Positions 62,027 to 64,000 of a stretch of 64,000 bases of DNA are shown piece after piece (within the stretch, counting starts at the first letter, position 1; each line of letters opens with the position of its first letter). Made by a program: the position numbers and the translations under genes. This DNA comes from Rhyacophila brunnea (lineage: Eukaryota > Arthropoda > Insecta > Trichoptera > Rhyacophilidae): the NCBI GenBank assembly GCA_022495005.1, contig JAGYXB010000791.1, positions 310,001 through 374,000 of the forward strand. Direction: 5' to 3'. The notes under the pieces are model-generated. The model was not told the DNA's origin and did not search any database. It saw only the letters and a program-made list of their open reading frames with translations.

Positions 62027-62092
62027 GACTAGTCGGTGCAACTTGTCGCAACGCCTAGTAGCTGACAGTCAGGCGTGTTGCACTGACTAGTC
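62027..62092. repeat. inverted repeat GACTAGTC(G/A)GTGCAAC
   Basis: GACTAGTCGGTGCAAC (62027-62042) is mirrored by 62077-62092 with one mismatch, separated by 34 bases. The surroundings (61880-62110) are GC-richer and full of CGACGAGT/ACTCGAC words. It may be the end of a fold-back or MITE whose limits I cannot set. Confidence 0.55.
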
Positions 62093-64000
62093 ACCCAGGT
62101 GAACGAAAATACGGGGGTCGTGAAAATTATTTTTGTAATGGACAAGACGACCAAAATGCTAATTTGAAACAATAGTCGGTTTGATGGCGGTTGGGCTAAC
62201 GGGGTAATATCTAGACATTGTTTTAGTTTTTGTTTAATTAAGAGTTGATTAAATTTGACTAGGTAATGATGTTATTTTTCGTATGTCGTACATGATTGAA
62301 TATGAAATACAAATATTGTAATAAATGTATATTGAGATTTTAATATTCAATCTGCTTTTAAATCACCTTTCCCATATTATCCGATCTGCTCTGGCTTCCC
62401 CATTATGATTATAGGTACGATTACGATCTCATAATAATTCCGTGGCAAGCAGGAGAAGTGGTATATGTCAACAAAATTCCGAAAATGATTTAAGTATGCA
62501 GATGTCTAAAAATTTCGATCCTTCTAATCAGGAGAACAAAGACAAGTTATGAAAAAAATTACTAATGCCTGTTATCGACATTTGATTTCGGATTAATTGA
62601 GTTTAATGTCAAAAATGAGAACAATGTTATGTGACTTATACCTCCACTCCCAATTCGCTGTAGCGCACAATTAATACTGCGGTGCTATCTGAATCAGTGA
62701 CATACCTATACCTATAGGTACCCGAAGAGGTTGGACGGTGCCTATATAGAGTCTGCCAGATAATGCCAGTCTGATGCACTTTTGACAACCAAAACTCTAT
62801 TTCAATATTATGTAGTAGTAGGTACTTTATAGTATTTAATAATTATATATTCCTTCTGAATATTTCAAATGTGAAAAACTGTAAAATATAAAATTTATCA
62901 TTCCACATTCCACAAAACTGTAACTATAACAAATTTTATTGTCACTTCACGAATAAATCAAAACTTTTATGACACATAATTTTCTTTTTATAACCATAAA
63001 TTCCATATTTATTTAAGTGCTAGTCTACACCAGATTATGAAAATAACTTGAGAATAATAGGAGAATATGTATACCTATGTCATTTTTAGACAAATTACTA
63101 TTAAAAATGAAAAAAGTATACAAATTACATAAACATTGTGTTTATGTTATATGTATAAAACAAAAAATCCGTAAAAAATATCTGATTTGATATTCAACTT
63201 TTAAGTTTAAAATAATTCTCCTGCAAAATAAGACTTTTGTGACATATACCATATACCTACCAATAATTAATTCTCCTTTTGACCACGGAATTCAAAGAAC
63301 GGAATTCAAGATAAAGATCAATTTTTAAATGTCAAACAAAAAGTCATTTCAAATAGGTACGCTAAATAGATTAAAAATCAGTTTCGACCTAATATGATAT
63401 TATAAAGTTAACGAATTTTTTCTTATTATGGGTGATACTTTTCATCCCCGCAACAACGTACCTAACTATTGCTAGTTAAAATTACGTGTTTCAGGTTGAG
63501 TGCTGCTACTTGTAGGTACCTACATTAATTAATTAATAGTTTATGTAGTTATTGCCAGATCTTAATCGTAATCGTAAATAGGCATCTAAAATATTTTTTG
63601 TTTAATAATAATGTTCTATCTGAACATAATATTATATACCCATATATATATATATATATAGGTATAATATATAATATTATTATTTGATATATATATAATT
63701 ATATACTTATATAAAAATTATACAGTTTCTTTATTTTGAAAATACAATACGTATGCATAAAGTGTGGTGTTCGTATGTATGGTACGTATGTACCTTCGAA
63801 GACAAAATTAATTACTACAACTGAACAAATATAAAATATAGACTAAAATGGTTTTGATGTGAGTAGAGTCAGAAAAAAACATGTTTATCTTTCCGTGTCC
63901 ATGACTGGTTAGGAATATCATTATTGTAATTTATATCGTAATTTTGAATTGATGTTCAATCAATTGGTAGTCGTTTTTTAGTAGTCGAAAAAATCGTCAA
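62093..64000. other. gene-free AT-rich stretch
   Basis: AT-rich. A (TA)n-like microsatellite block lies at about 63640-63720. No gene recognised to the end of the window. Confidence 0.5.

Overview
The window looks like insect nuclear DNA. It is AT-rich, has no dense ORFs, and is full of short palindromic words such as GTAGGTACCTAC and ATAATATTAT, which are common in aphid and moth genomes. One host gene exon is recognisable; almost everything else with structure is transposable-element debris. A sternorrhynchan (aphid-like) hemipteran is my first guess and a moth the second. The order is inference, not proof.

Host gene: on the minus strand, 13208-13542 is the first coding exon of HMG-CoA reductase. 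It has a splice acceptor, an in-frame upstream stop, a strong ATG context and a consensus donor. Its next exon was not found between 1 and 13207, so the left 13 kb appear to be one intron. The 5' leader exon and promoter must lie to the right. A GC-rich minus-strand TATA/initiator candidate sits at 23.2 kb, and a separate CCAAT-rich plus-strand candidate at 24.2-24.6 kb. A possible 121-nt plus-strand exon of unknown identity lies at 61535-61655.

Mobile elements, left to right: three copies of a TTAA-flanked MITE (82, 38063, 48943); a decayed hAT at 3028-4000; two members of one hAT family in opposite orientation (5305-6028 and 40374-42141), both with 8-bp target duplications; a hAT-type MITE at 10877-11245; a pair of CCGGTATT-ended hAT-type MITEs (20381, 26935); long inverted-repeat elements at 24674, 28790 and 30437; a LINE inserted into another LINE at 36.1-36.6 kb; an R1/Jockey-like LINE end at 49.3-49.9 kb; a TA-flanked element at 51183-52062 carrying an RTE LINE tail; a snap-back element with telomere-like CCTAA repeats in its loop (52098-52307); a nested stack at 54.7-57.9 kb (outer inverted repeat, hAT, then RTE LINE and a MITE-like repeat); and a further hAT-like element at 58353-59195. 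At least ten tRNA-derived SINE-like heads are scattered through the window, most on the minus strand.

How it fits together: no operon-like or defence-like gene system is visible. The picture is a large, transposon-riddled regulatory and intronic neighbourhood of a mevalonate-pathway gene. The elements are mostly broken (frameshifts, lost catalytic residues, 5' truncations), so none looks autonomous today. Preserved target duplications allow many insertion events to be ordered by nesting.
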